Source: an uncultured Lachnospiraceae bacterium
GTDB taxonomy: Bacteria > Bacillota > Clostridia > Lachnospirales > Lachnospiraceae
Reading direction: 5' to 3'
NCBI GenBank assembly: GCA_947631625.1
Contig: CANRMA010000002.1
Location: 168,221-232,220 of the forward strand
DNA: 64,000 nucleotides
Part shown: in pieces, positions 8,600 through 18,248 of the stretch
How the letters are laid out: each line of letters begins with the position of its first letter
Position numbering within the stretch: position 1 is the first letter of the stretch
Program-made: the position numbers and the translations under genes
The notes under the pieces: generated by a model
Databases searched by the model: none
What the model was told of the DNA's origin: nothing
Seen by the model: the letters and a program-made list of their open reading frames with translations, nothing else

Positions 8600-10285
8600 A
8601 TGTTAGTAAGTCTGCATGTGAAAAATCTTGCATTAATTGATGAGACAGAGGTATATTTCGGTGACGGTCTTAACATACTGACCGGAGAGACCGGAGCCGG
8701 CAAATCCATTATCATTGGCTCGGTAAATCTTGCTCTCGGAGCCAAAGCCGGACGGGATATGATACGTGCCGGAGCCGATTACGCCCTGGTGGAATTGGTC
8801 TTTCAGGCGGAAAAAAAGGAACAGTTGGATAAAATAAAGCTTATGGAGATCCCGGTGGAAGACGACGGCACGATAATAATCCAAAGACGCATCATGCCTT
8901 CCAAATCAGTATGTAAGGCAGGGGGCGAGACTGTCAGCGCCAGACAGCTTAAGGCGCTTGCGGAGCTGCTTATCGATATTCACGGGCAGCATGAGCACCA
9001 GTCGCTGCTTTCGGAACAGAAGCAGCTGGCCATCCTTGATGATTATTCCGGAGAAAAACTGGCGCAAAAAAAGGGTCTGCTTAAAGATTGTTACGAGCGG
9101 TATAAGGAAGTCCGTAAACAGCTTTTGGACAATGATACCGATGAGGAGACCAGAAAAAAAGAGGCTTCGCTCGCAGAGTTTGAAGCTGCCGAGATAGAAG
9201 ACGCGGCGCTGATAACGGGTGAAGACGAACAACTTCAGAAAATTTATCAGAAACTCGTGAACGGACGTAAGATAAGGGAAGCCATGTCGGCCGCGCACCA
9301 TATGAGCGGTTACGAAAACGGAGGAGCCGGAGACTCTATCGGCAGAGCGATAAAAGAAATACGCCAGGTCGTAAATTATGATGAAGCGCTGCAGGAACTT
9401 GAACAACAGCTTCTTGACATCGACAGTCTGCTCAATGATTATAACAGGGCGGCCGCGGATTATCTCTCAGAGGCGGGTTTTGATGAGAAAAGGCTTGACG
9501 AGACAGAAAAAAGGCTCGATGTGATAAATCATCTTAAGTCAAAATATGGCAATACTATTGAGGATATACTTACATATTATCAAAAGCTGCAGGAAAAACT
9601 GGAAATGTACAGGAACTATGACGAGTACAGGCAGAAACTGCTAAAGGAAGAAAACTCCCTTAAAGAAGAACTTTTAAAACTCTGCGGCGAGATATCGGCG
9701 ATCCGTCAAAAAAGCGCCAAAAGTCTCGCAGAGTCGATGAAAAATGCGTTGGTAGACTTGAATTTTATGGACGTGCGGTTTGAGATCGCAGTGGAACCGG
9801 ATGAAGAAAATGCAGGCGCAGACGGGTATGACAGGATAGCGTTTATGATATCCACTAACTCCGGCGAGGCGATAAGACCTCTTTCACAGGTCGCAAGCGG
9901 CGGCGAACTCTCAAGGATAATGCTTGCCTTAAAAACCGTGCTTGCAGACCGGGACGATATCGAGACGCTTATATTCGATGAGATCGATACCGGCATAAGC
10001 GGCAAGACAGCGTGGAAAGTTTCAGAGAAGATGGGAATACTTGGAAGAAAACATCAGATAATATGCATTACGCATCTGCCTCAGATAGCGGCTATGGCGG
10101 ACAATCATTTTCTTATTGAAAAATCGTTGAAAAATGAACGGACAACAACACAGATATATAAACTTGACGATGAAAGCAGCGTGGAAGAACTTGCAAGAAT
10201 GTTAGGCGGAGCGAGTATTACCGAGAATGTTTTAAATAATGCAAGGGAAATGAAAGAATTGGCAGCAAAAACCAAACAATATTAA
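8600..10285 (+). CDS. recN: DNA repair protein RecN
   Basis: A 561-residue SMC-like ATPase acting at double-strand breaks. The Walker A motif GETGAGKS lies near residue 30. A long coiled-coil centre follows. The C-terminal head has the ABC signature LSQVASGGELSRIMLA and the Walker B motif IFDEIDTGISG, then ICITHLPQIAAMADNH. The frame extends to a TTG at 8581, but ATG 8600 follows AAAGAGG at normal spacing and starts with the canonical MLVSLHVKNLALID. It is followed by a clear terminator, so it is the last gene of the operon. Confidence 0.96.
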   Translation: MLVSLHVKNLALIDETEVYFGDGLNILTGETGAGKSIIIGSVNLALGAKAGRDMIRAGADYALVELVFQAEKKEQLDKIKLMEIPVEDDGTIIIQRRIMPSKSVCKAGGETVSARQLKALAELLIDIHGQHEHQSLLSEQKQLAILDDYSGEKLAQKKGLLKDCYERYKEVRKQLLDNDTDEETRKKEASLAEFEAAEIEDAALITGEDEQLQKIYQKLVNGRKIREAMSAAHHMSGYENGGAGDSIGRAIKEIRQVVNYDEALQELEQQLLDIDSLLNDYNRAAADYLSEAGFDEKRLDETEKRLDVINHLKSKYGNTIEDILTYYQKLQEKLEMYRNYDEYRQKLLKEENSLKEELLKLCGEISAIRQKSAKSLAESMKNALVDLNFMDVRFEIAVEPDEENAGADGYDRIAFMISTNSGEAIRPLSQVASGGELSRIMLALKTVLADRDDIETLIFDEIDTGISGKTAWKVSEKMGILGRKHQIICITHLPQIAAMADNHFLIEKSLKNERTTTQIYKLDDESSVEELARMLGGASITENVLNNAREMKELAAKTKQY

Positions 10286-10312
10286 ATTAAAATTTAAGAT
10301 TTATAGCATAAT

Positions 10313-10347
10313 AAAAAGGACATACTTTATATGTATGTTCTTTTTTT
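10313..10347 (+). terminator. Rho-independent terminator after recN
   Basis: The arms AAAAAGGACATAC and GTATGTTCTTTTTTT pair around a short AT loop, and the 3' arm runs into a T tract. This ends the asp23-recN operon. Confidence 0.85.
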
Positions 10348-10490
10348 AATGCTTAAAGACTGAAGCATAAGCTGCAGAATCGTGCCTGCGGGAAGGATGC
10401 GGCTTTAGATGGTAAACAGAGCCCGGTCTTGAAAATGCGGATATATATTTGAAAGACATATGTATATTGGAAAGAGGGATGTATTTTGAT

Positions 10491-11762
10491 ATGAATGATT
10501 ACAAGATAAAAAAATATCGCAGATTTTTATATATATTGCTTGCAGTGGCCGCGTTGTCCCTGATGGCGGCCGTGTATGCGGATTATTGGAAAAAGATGCC
10601 TTCTGCCATAAAGATACGCGCAGGCGTGGAGCAGCAGCTGGATTTTCATGTTCCCGCTTCCGGTGAGATTTATCAGGATGAGGCTGTGGAGAGCCTCTCA
10701 AGGCAGGTAAAGAGCCTGCATGTAGACTTTTCCAAAGGAGTAACGCTAAAGGCCAACCAAATAGATAATTACAAAATGGAGCTTAAGCTTTTTGGCGTTA
10801 TTCCTTATAAAAGCGTGGATATACAGGTCATTCAGGATAAAATGATTGCTCCGTCAGGCATTCCCATAGGAATATATGTTAAAACTAAAGGAGTTCTTGT
10901 AGTGGGAGTGGGAGAGTTTAAAAATATAAACGGAGATACGGTTTCCCCGGCGAATTATATTCTCCGGTCCGGCGACTATATCATGGAGGTAAATGGCAGG
11001 GAGATAGAAAATAAAAAACAATTCATTTCATTGATAGAAGAATCGGACGGTGAGGAAATGGTCTTAAAGATCAAACGTAATGAAGAGATCACTCAGGTAA
11101 GGATACAGCCGCAGAGCAATCAGAGCGGGGAATGGAAACTTGGGATCTGGATACGCGATAATGCGCAGGGGATAGGAACTTTAACTTATATAGATGAAAA
11201 CAATACATTTGGCGCGTTGGGGCATGGTATCAATGACGTTGACACCTCCACTCTTATGCAGTTGGAAGAGGGCAGTTTATATAAAACAGAGATAATAGGC
11301 ATTACCAGGGGAAAAGACGGCGCGCCGGGCGAACTTACGGGTTATATTGAATATGAAAACGACAATGAGATAGGAAAGATCACAAAAAATACCGCGGAAG
11401 GTATTTTCGGTGTCTGCAGCAGCCAAATTGCGTCATCCTGTTCATATGAGCCCATACCCATTGCGTTAAAACAGGAAGTGCGCACAGGCGCGGCTCAGAT
11501 TATCTGCTCGGTAACTGGAGAACCTGAGTTTTATGATATAGAAATAGAAGAACTGCATCTTGAAAACAATAATGTGAACAGGGGACTGGTCATAAAAATA
11601 ACGGATGAGGAGCTTTTAACTCTGACAGGCGGAATCATTCAGGGAATGAGCGGCAGCCCCATAATACAGAACGGTAAGTTTGTAGGGGCGGTAACCCATG
11701 TTCTGGTGCAGGACGCTGCAAGCGGGTACGGAATTTTTATAGAAAACATGCTTGTTCAGTAA
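10491..11762 (+). CDS. spoIVB: Stage IV sporulation protein B (S55 serine peptidase)
   Basis: About 423 residues. One N-terminal membrane segment (FLYILLAVAALSLMAAVYA) is followed by a PDZ domain (GVLVVGVGEF...LRSGDYIMEVNG) and an S55 peptidase domain. The catalytic-type sites LGHGIND (His near 245) and GMSGSPI (Ser near 387) are present. In Bacillus SpoIVB is secreted into the intermembrane space of the forespore and triggers pro-sigmaK processing. In-frame TTG 10449 and ATG 10479 exist upstream; ATG 10491 gives the usual family N-terminus. The intact catalytic residues suggest a functional protein. Confidence 0.93.
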   Translation: MNDYKIKKYRRFLYILLAVAALSLMAAVYADYWKKMPSAIKIRAGVEQQLDFHVPASGEIYQDEAVESLSRQVKSLHVDFSKGVTLKANQIDNYKMELKLFGVIPYKSVDIQVIQDKMIAPSGIPIGIYVKTKGVLVVGVGEFKNINGDTVSPANYILRSGDYIMEVNGREIENKKQFISLIEESDGEEMVLKIKRNEEITQVRIQPQSNQSGEWKLGIWIRDNAQGIGTLTYIDENNTFGALGHGINDVDTSTLMQLEEGSLYKTEIIGITRGKDGAPGELTGYIEYENDNEIGKITKNTAEGIFGVCSSQIASSCSYEPIPIALKQEVRTGAAQIICSVTGEPEFYDIEIEELHLENNNVNRGLVIKITDEELLTLTGGIIQGMSGSPIIQNGKFVGAVTHVLVQDAASGYGIFIENMLVQ

Positions 11763-11910
11763 AATTTTGCATAAAAATAAATGCGATGACTAAATATTCC
11801 ATATAACCCTTGCATTGTTTATAATATTGGTAGCATAAAATGGAAATAAAAGGAAACTTGTTATTTCCTAAATATTCTGTAGGAAATCTGCAGTAAAATG
11901 GGGGAATTTT

Positions 11911-12429
11911 ATGGAACAATTAAATTTAACCGTAACAAGAGATAACGAAAATGTCTATCAGATACTTAATAATCTGATGAACGGAGACAAAGAATTTCAG
12001 ATAATGATAACGGTTCCGTCAGTTAAAAACGAAAAAGAGTTAAAAAACACACATTCTGACGTTAAAACCGAGATCGCGCGCGACCTTGAAAGAGATGTGA
12101 CGGGTATGATACATGAAATAGGAGTGCCTGCGCATATAAAGGGATATCAGTATCTGAGGGAGGCCATAATGATGTCCGTTGAGGATGTTGAGATGCTTGG
12201 TTCCATCACTAAGATCTTATATCCCACGATCGCCGCGAAATACCAGACCACTCCAAGCAGGGTAGAGCGCGCCATAAGGCATGCGATCGAGGTGGCATGG
12301 TCAAGAGGCAAGATGGAAACTTTGGATTCGCTTTTCGGATATACGATAAATACAGGAAAAGGAAAGCCTACCAATTCTGAATTTATAGCGCTCATCGCCG
12401 ATAAGATAAGACTTCAGTACAGAAAATAA
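11911..12429 (+). CDS. Spo0A-type DNA-binding protein lacking the receiver domain
   Basis: A 172-residue protein. Residues 63-172 match the Spo0A C-terminal effector domain closely: [36 protein letters not shown], the recognition-helix region [18 protein letters not shown] and [17 protein letters not shown]. The N-terminal 62 residues carry none of the receiver-domain signatures (no acidic pair, no phosphorylatable Asp context, no conserved Lys) and are far too short for one; full Spo0A is about 265 residues. It lies directly after spoIVB, the normal place of spo0A, so I infer it is the local orthologue, shortened at the N-terminus. Only 148 bases separate the genes, which excludes a hidden receiver domain there. 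Confidence 0.9.
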   Translation: MEQLNLTVTRDNENVYQILNNLMNGDKEFQIMITVPSVKNEKELKNTHSDVKTEIARDLERDVTGMIHEIGVPAHIKGYQYLREAIMMSVEDVEMLGSITKILYPTIAAKYQTTPSRVERAIRHAIEVAWSRGKMETLDSLFGYTINTGKGKPTNSEFIALIADKIRLQYRK

Positions 12430-12515
12430 ATGAGGAAATCATAAATTAATCCTTTTATTACATGAAAAAATGAGTTATAATAAACGCAAGACTTATGTAT
12501 GTTGGAGGGTTATTT

Positions 12516-13961
12516 ATGAAGAAGATCTTATTTGTTGCATCTGAAGGCGTGCCTTTTATAAAAACCGGCGGCTTGGCGGATGTTGTAGGTTCACTGCCTA
12601 AATGTATTGATAAAGAATATTTTGATGTAAGAGTAATTCTTCCCAAATATACCTGTATGTCACAGAAGATGAAAGACCTGCTTAAATACAGGACGCATTT
12701 TTACATGGACTTTCATTGGAGAAATGAGTACGTAGGTATTCTTGAGGCAGAAGTGGACGGCATCAGGTACTATTTTATCGACAATGAATCATTTTTTAAC
12801 GGATTTAAGCCATACAGCGATAATGCTCTTTTTGAGATCGAGAAATATGCGTATTTTTGTAAGGCGGCTTTGTCCATACTTCCGGTTATCGACTTCAGAC
12901 CGGACCTTATCCACTGCCATGACTGGCAGACAGGACTTATCCCGGTTTATTTAAAAGAACGTTTCCAGGGAGGAGAGTTCTATCGGGGCATCAAGACGGT
13001 TATGACGATACATAACCTTAAATTCCAGGGTAAGTGGGGAGTAAAAGAGGTACAGGAGATAACGGGCCTGCCTTCATATTTCTTTACGGCAGACAAACTC
13101 GAAGCATATAAAGACGCCAACCTTTTAAAAGGCGGTCTTGTTTATGCCGATGCGATCACTACAGTCAGCGATACATATGCGCAGGAGATTAAGACCGCAT
13201 TTTACGGAGAAGGCTTAAACGGTCTGCTCTGCGCAAGGGCGAACGACCTGCGCGGCATAGTGAACGGTATCGATTATGATGAGTTCAATCCCGAGACCGA
13301 CTCTGAAATAGAATTTAATTACAATGCGGTGAATTTCCGTAAGGAAAAAGTAAAAAATAAACGCGCGCTTCAGGCTGAACTGGGGCTTACACAGGATGAC
13401 AGGACCATGATGATAGGTATTGTCTCAAGACTTACCGGACAAAAAGGGTTTGATTTAATAGCATATGTTATGGATGAACTTTGCAATGACAATGTTCAGA
13501 TCGTTGCGCTCGGAACCGGTGAAGAACAGTACGAGAATATGTTCCGTCATTTTGACTGGAAATATCATGGCAAGGTATCTGCCAATATTTATTATTCGGA
13601 CGCCCTGTCTCATAAGATATATGCGGCAAGTGATGCATTTCTTATGCCTTCGCTTTTTGAGCCCTGCGGCTTGAGCCAACTCATATCCCTGCGTTACGGA
13701 ACCGTGCCTATCGTGCGTGAGACCGGCGGGCTTAAAGATACCGTCCAGCCTTATAATGAATATGAAAGCACCGGCACCGGCTTTAGTTTTGTCAATTATA
13801 ACGCGCATGAAATGCTTAGCACGATCCGTTATGCCGAGGCCATTTACTACGATAAGAAAAGAGAATGGAATAAGATTGTGGACCGCGCCATGTCGGCTGA
13901 TTTTTCATGGCATGTGTCAGCCGGGAAATATCAGGAGATGTATGACTGGCTGATAGGCTGA
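12516..13961 (+). CDS. glgA: Glycogen synthase (ADP-glucose type)
   Basis: A 481-residue GT5 glucosyltransferase that extends alpha-1,4-glucan from ADP-glucose. It has the N-terminal substrate motif KTGGLADVVGSLP, DLIHCHDWQTGLIPVYLK, the hinge IVSRLTGQKGFDLIAYVMDE and the C-terminal EPCGLSQLISLRYGTVPIVRETGGL. The frame extends to ATG 12495, but ATG 12516 follows GGAGGG. No other glycogen genes are adjacent. A TATAAT at 12476-12481 may be its -10 box, without a convincing -35. Confidence 0.95.
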   Translation: MKKILFVASEGVPFIKTGGLADVVGSLPKCIDKEYFDVRVILPKYTCMSQKMKDLLKYRTHFYMDFHWRNEYVGILEAEVDGIRYYFIDNESFFNGFKPYSDNALFEIEKYAYFCKAALSILPVIDFRPDLIHCHDWQTGLIPVYLKERFQGGEFYRGIKTVMTIHNLKFQGKWGVKEVQEITGLPSYFFTADKLEAYKDANLLKGGLVYADAITTVSDTYAQEIKTAFYGEGLNGLLCARANDLRGIVNGIDYDEFNPETDSEIEFNYNAVNFRKEKVKNKRALQAELGLTQDDRTMMIGIVSRLTGQKGFDLIAYVMDELCNDNVQIVALGTGEEQYENMFRHFDWKYHGKVSANIYYSDALSHKIYAASDAFLMPSLFEPCGLSQLISLRYGTVPIVRETGGLKDTVQPYNEYESTGTGFSFVNYNAHEMLSTIRYAEAIYYDKKREWNKIVDRAMSADFSWHVSAGKYQEMYDWLIG

Positions 13962-13983
13962 GTTAAAAGCTGTTATTTTAACT
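13961..13983 (+). terminator. Possible AT-rich terminator hairpin after glgA
   Basis: AGTTAAAA and TTTTAACT form a perfect 8-bp stem around a 7-base loop directly after the glgA stop. The stem is AT-only and the tail has few consecutive T, so its strength is doubtful. Confidence 0.4.
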
Positions 13984-14011
13984 TATTTATTAAAGAACGG
14001 ATGGAAATAAT

Positions 14012-15646
14012 ATGGCACAACAGAAGAAAAAGAACAGCTTTGTGCTTCAGGCCGGCATTCTTGCGGCTGCCGGTATCATCGTAAAAGTGATAGGCCTGCT
14101 GTACAGAAGCCCGCTGACCAGCATTATAGGGCTGGAAGGAAACGGCTATTACAGTTCTGCTATCAACATTTACACTATAATTTTATTGGTTTCGTCGTAT
14201 AGCATACCCTCTGCCATTTCAAAAGTCATCGCGCAGCGACTGGCTTATAAGGAATATCGAAATGCCCAGAGGGTATTTCAGTGCGCGCTCATCTATGTGG
14301 TAGTAGTGGGGGGCGCTGCCTCGATCTTCACTTTTTTCGGCGCGCCTTGGCTGGTAAAAGTGGAAAATGCGATACCGGTCCTGAGGGTTTTTGCGCCAAC
14401 CATATTTTTTTCGGGGCTGCTTGGCGTGCTCAGAGGATATTTTCAGGCTCACGGAACAATGGTCCATACTTCCATATCACAGATATTGGAGCAGATACTT
14501 AACGCCATAGTCAGCATACTTGCGGCGTATCTGTTGATACGTATGGCGGCGGGCGCGGACGAAAGCACAAGGGCCGTATATGGCGCGTCGGGCAGCGCCA
14601 TTGGCACCGGAGCAGGCGTGCTTATCGCGCTTTTATTTATGTTCGGCATGTACCGTCTCAATAAAGACATAATACGTAAAAGGGTAGAAAGAGACCGTAC
14701 GTCTGATGATGAGAGTTATAAAGATATATTTAAGGTAATAATAACAACTGTTACGCCATTTATTTTAAGCACATTTGTATATAACTGTTCCACGGTAGTA
14801 AATATGTATATATATCAGCATATAATGATAGACTATGCGGGAATGGACGAGGCTTTGGTGGTGATACAGTATGGAATATTCGCGACTCAGGCCATATCCA
14901 TAGTAAATATCCCAATAGCCATAGCCTCTGCGATGTCGTCAGCGTCAATACCTGCCATATCCGCTACTTTTGCAACTCACAGGGAAGATGAAACACGTCA
15001 TAAAGTCAGACAGGCTACATGGATGACCATGCTTATAGCCATACCTTCGGCAGTCGGGCTGTTTGCTCTTTCCAGACCTATAGTGCAGTTTATCTATCCC
15101 CAGAAGGAGGCGCTTGATACCGCTGCGAATGTGCTTGGGGTGCTGTCTGTAACAGTCGTGCTTTACGGACTTTCCACACTTACCAATGCGGTGCTTCAGG
15201 GCATAGGCAAAGTAAATATTCCGGTGGTCCATGCGATAGCAGCGCTTGTTGTGCAGGTAATAATACTTGTACTGCTGCTCATTTACACCGATCTTGACTT
15301 ATATGCGCTTGCAGGCGCTAATATTGCCTATTCGCTTATGATGTGCATATTAAATCACATAGCTGTGAGAAAATATCTGGATTACCGTGAAGATATCATG
15401 AAAACCTATGTAAAGCCATTTATTGCCGCCGTCTGCATGGGCGCGTCTGCGTTTGTGATCTATAACGGTCTGTATTACATTCTTCCCATGAACCGTCCGG
15501 TTCTTCTTATATCAATTGGGATAGCATGTGTTATTTATTTTGTGATAATAATTGAACTTAAAGTGGTCAACGAGGAGGAGCTTAAAACTCTTCCCAAAGG
15601 CGATCTGCTTGTTAAGATCGCTAAGAAAGCTCATTTATTAAAATAA
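14012..15646 (+). CDS. Polysaccharide/lipid flippase of the MOP superfamily (SpoVB/MurJ-like)
   Basis: A 544-residue polytopic membrane protein with roughly 14 hydrophobic segments. The N-terminus FVLQAGILAAAGIIVKVIGLLYRSP and the GLEGNGYYSSAINIYTIILL segment are typical of Firmicutes YtgP/SpoVB-type oligosaccharide flippases, which move undecaprenyl-linked precursors across the membrane. A second family member lies on the reverse strand near 36 kb. Which one serves peptidoglycan, capsule or spore cortex cannot be told from sequence. Confidence 0.85.
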   Translation: MAQQKKKNSFVLQAGILAAAGIIVKVIGLLYRSPLTSIIGLEGNGYYSSAINIYTIILLVSSYSIPSAISKVIAQRLAYKEYRNAQRVFQCALIYVVVVGGAASIFTFFGAPWLVKVENAIPVLRVFAPTIFFSGLLGVLRGYFQAHGTMVHTSISQILEQILNAIVSILAAYLLIRMAAGADESTRAVYGASGSAIGTGAGVLIALLFMFGMYRLNKDIIRKRVERDRTSDDESYKDIFKVIITTVTPFILSTFVYNCSTVVNMYIYQHIMIDYAGMDEALVVIQYGIFATQAISIVNIPIAIASAMSSASIPAISATFATHREDETRHKVRQATWMTMLIAIPSAVGLFALSRPIVQFIYPQKEALDTAANVLGVLSVTVVLYGLSTLTNAVLQGIGKVNIPVVHAIAALVVQVIILVLLLIYTDLDLYALAGANIAYSLMMCILNHIAVRKYLDYREDIMKTYVKPFIAAVCMGASAFVIYNGLYYILPMNRPVLLISIGIACVIYFVIIIELKVVNEEELKTLPKGDLLVKIAKKAHLLK

Positions 15647-15743
15647 CATAAGTTATTTAAAAATCCTTCGTAATTTCATGAATATTCCATCCTGATTTGG
15701 AAGATAATATCAACGACAAAAATTAAATCAGGAGGTAACAAAA

Positions 15744-15929
15744 GTGGCAAATTTATCAGAATTGGAATTACAGAATCTTCGTCATCTGATGGGCGGCTAT
15801 GATGTTTCACACAACAAAATGAAAGAGTATGCAGAGTGCGCGACTGACTCTCAGGTAAAGCAGTTCTTTGAAAAAGGCGCTCAGACTGCAATGCAGAACA
15901 AGCAGCAGTTGATGAAATTCTTAGGTTGA
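15744..15929 (+). CDS. Small helical protein, likely Coat F/ferritin-like family
   Basis: A 61-residue, fully helical protein starting with GTG, set six bases after AGGAGGTAA. The pattern ELELQNLRHLMGGYDVSHNKM, then KEYAECATDSQVKQFFEKGAQTA resembles one helical pair of the Coat F family. It is 27 bases upstream of a clearer Coat F-like gene and both have strong ribosome sites, so the two products may work together. Family assignment is an inference from helical pattern and context. Confidence 0.6.
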   Translation: MANLSELELQNLRHLMGGYDVSHNKMKEYAECATDSQVKQFFEKGAQTAMQNKQQLMKFLG

Positions 15930-15956
15930 TTGAAAAAATAACGGAGGTAATTTATT

Positions 15957-16217
15957 ATGCAGATGCAGGAAAAAACAATGGTGGCAGATACTTTGACCGG
16001 AATAAACGGAGAACTTATACGTTTCGGTGAGATGATACCGCAGACAGACAATAAAGAGTTAAAACAGACTTTAAAGCAGTTCAGAAATGCCTGTGAGCAG
16101 TCACAGGAAGAACTCTATGAGATAGCAAGGGAAAAATCATACTATGTTCCGGCAGCAAAGGCTACTCAGGAAGAAATAGATCATGTGAAGTCCTTATTCA
16201 CCGATAAAACTTTATAA
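15957..16217 (+). CDS. Coat F domain (spore coat-like) protein
   Basis: An 86-residue helical protein with the Coat F-type start EKTMVADTLTGINGELIRFGE, followed by NKELKQTLKQFRNACEQSQEELYEIAREKSYY. In endospore formers Coat F-domain proteins are found in the coat or linked to late sporulation; in other Lachnospiraceae they are simply conserved small ferritin-like proteins. The ribosome site GGAGGTAA is strong. It is followed by a bidirectional terminator. Confidence 0.7.
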   Translation: MQMQEKTMVADTLTGINGELIRFGEMIPQTDNKELKQTLKQFRNACEQSQEELYEIAREKSYYVPAAKATQEEIDHVKSLFTDKTL

Positions 16218-16273
16218 TATCTCATTTGAGCGCTGTAGCAGAAATTAATAACATTTGTAATTTATATTAAATT

Positions 16274-16331
16274 AAATCTTCCTTTAATTTTTAAACGGAT
16301 TTGAAGACCCTATAAAATTAAAGGAAGATTT
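16274..16331. terminator. Bidirectional terminator between the Coat F pair and rqcH
   Basis: Arms 16274-16291 and 16314-16331 are perfect 18-base complements (AAATCTTCCTTTAATTTT and its reverse complement) around a 22-base loop. A/T-rich ends in both directions suit two convergent genes. Confidence 0.8.
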
Positions 16332-16369
16332 TGTAATATTGATGCATTTATTCAAAGAGGAATATAATT

Positions 16370-18115
16370 TTATAACACCTGTTGTATATTCGATATATCT
16401 GAATCTATCATCATCGAGTAATTTGTGTAGTACACAACAAAGCCCGGTTTTGCGCCGTTTGGTTTCTTTACGTCTTTTTTTCTGAGGTAATCGACTTCCA
16501 CCTTTTCCTGTCCGCGGCCCCTGGAGTAGTAGGCGGCAAGTCTTGCGGCCTCCTCAAAGGTGGCATCCGGGAGTTCTTTGCCTTCGGATCTGACTATCAC
16601 ATGGGAGCCCGGTTTCTTCTTGGCGTGAAACCACCAGTCGTTTCCCGTGGCGAATTTGAAAGTCAGTTCATCGTTCTGGTAATTATTTTTACCTACATAT
16701 ATATGAAAGCCGTCTGAGCTTATATAGTGAAAAGGTTTAGCGGTTATCTTTGATTTCCCGGCGCCGCCCTTTCTTCGTATATAACCGCTTTCAATAAGCT
16801 CTTCTTTGATCTGCACCAGGTCTTCTTCCTGCAGGGCGATATCAAGGGCCGTGGAAATGGATTCAAGGTGTTCGATTTCCGCCTTTACTTCCAGTGTAAG
16901 CCCGGAAAGCGCCTCATAGGTGCGCTTGAGCTTTCCGTATTTATCAAAATATTTTTTGGCGTTCTCCGAAGCGGTAAGCGTTTCGTCCAAAGGGATAGTG
17001 ATCATTTCATTGGTATAATAGTTGAGCGCTTCGACTGATTTCGCGCCGGGCTGCGCATTGTAGCCGTAGGTATTGAGAAGTTCCCCGTAAATGCGGTATT
17101 TATCGCGCTTTTCGGTATCCTTCATCTGTTTTGTCTGCAAATCGTATTTCTTTACATTCCGTTCAAGCGCGGTCTGGACTATCTTACGCAGATCTGCGGA
17201 TTTCTGGCGGATCCTGGTAAGAGTATTTTTTTCGGAATAATAGTGTTCCAAAAGTTCGCTTATTGATGAATAACGCTTGTTATTTTTATCTGCGTAAATA
17301 GTGAGCGGAAAAGGAGCAAACTCTATGGGCGCATTGTTATCATAAATTATAGTCGGTTCAAAGTCCCCGTTTTTTATTTTTTCCATAACGGAAATCAGGT
17401 TTACATAAATGTCTCCAATGGATTTTTCCGACAGTGAGCCCGCGGGCATATCGCCGTCTGTTTTCGCCCTGTAGCACAATTCCTGCGCCATAATGGGCGA
17501 AAGCCCCGTATACGAGCTGTATATGGCTTTGTACACGGGCATGGGAAGAGAAGATATTTTGTTATAAAATTCATCTTCCCGTGATGTAAGCAGTTTTAAC
17601 GGGTCGTCTTTGTCCTGAGTCTTAGGGATAAAATATTCTCTTCCCGGAAGCACTTCGCGTACTGAGCTGACCATGCCGGAAATGTGCTTTATGCTGTCTA
17701 TTATCATATTTTCTTCATTGCAGAAAATTATGTTGCTGTGTTTCCCCATTATTTCAATAACAAGTGTTTTTTCGCAGGTATCGCCCATTTCGTTAAGATG
17801 TTCCATCCGTATCCTTATGATACGTTCGAGTGACGGTTGGGTAATGTCCAGTATCTTCGCGTTACGGAGATGTTTTCTTAAAAGCATGCAAAAGACCGGG
17901 GCATTCATCGGGCTTTGCTTGTTTTTCTCCGTAAGATAGACAAGGGGAAGCGAAGCGTCGGCCGACAAAAGAAGCCTGTACTGGTTTCCGTTGTTCTTGA
18001 TCGTGATAAGAAGCTCATCCGACTCCGGCTGGGCGATTTTACAGATCCTTCCGCCTTTAAGGCAGTCATTCAGTTCTTTTGTGATATTTGCAACAGTTAT
18101 TCCGTCAAAAGCCAT
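16370..18115 (-). CDS. rqcH: RqcH/NFACT family ribosome quality-control protein
   Basis: About 581 residues with the NFACT-N domain at the start (MAFDGITVANITKEL), a central coiled coil, and an NFACT-R domain near the end (HIYVGKNNYQNDEL, NDWWFHAKKKPGSHVIVR). RqcH binds stalled 50S subunits and recruits tRNA-Ala for C-terminal alanine tailing; older annotation calls it fibronectin-binding protein. The conserved DR pair of the N domain reads ER here (Glu97-Arg98), a conservative change. ATG 18142 is an alternative start with nine extra residues. It lies divergently beside yicC, as in Bacillus. Confidence 0.9.
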   Translation of the reverse strand: MAFDGITVANITKELNDCLKGGRICKIAQPESDELLITIKNNGNQYRLLLSADASLPLVYLTEKNKQSPMNAPVFCMLLRKHLRNAKILDITQPSLERIIRIRMEHLNEMGDTCEKTLVIEIMGKHSNIIFCNEENMIIDSIKHISGMVSSVREVLPGREYFIPKTQDKDDPLKLLTSREDEFYNKISSLPMPVYKAIYSSYTGLSPIMAQELCYRAKTDGDMPAGSLSEKSIGDIYVNLISVMEKIKNGDFEPTIIYDNNAPIEFAPFPLTIYADKNNKRYSSISELLEHYYSEKNTLTRIRQKSADLRKIVQTALERNVKKYDLQTKQMKDTEKRDKYRIYGELLNTYGYNAQPGAKSVEALNYYTNEMITIPLDETLTASENAKKYFDKYGKLKRTYEALSGLTLEVKAEIEHLESISTALDIALQEEDLVQIKEELIESGYIRRKGGAGKSKITAKPFHYISSDGFHIYVGKNNYQNDELTFKFATGNDWWFHAKKKPGSHVIVRSEGKELPDATFEEAARLAAYYSRGRGQEKVEVDYLRKKDVKKPNGAKPGFVVYYTNYSMMIDSDISNIQQVL

Positions 18116-18248
18116 ATTATCATGTACCGAACCTTTCCGCATAAAATAGCATGCATTCTATGAAAGTGATATTTTGCCATGGGGGCGTTGATGCTTCCGC
18201 CCATGTAGATTTTACAATAAATCGTCTGCTTTTTCAATCTCCTGATAC

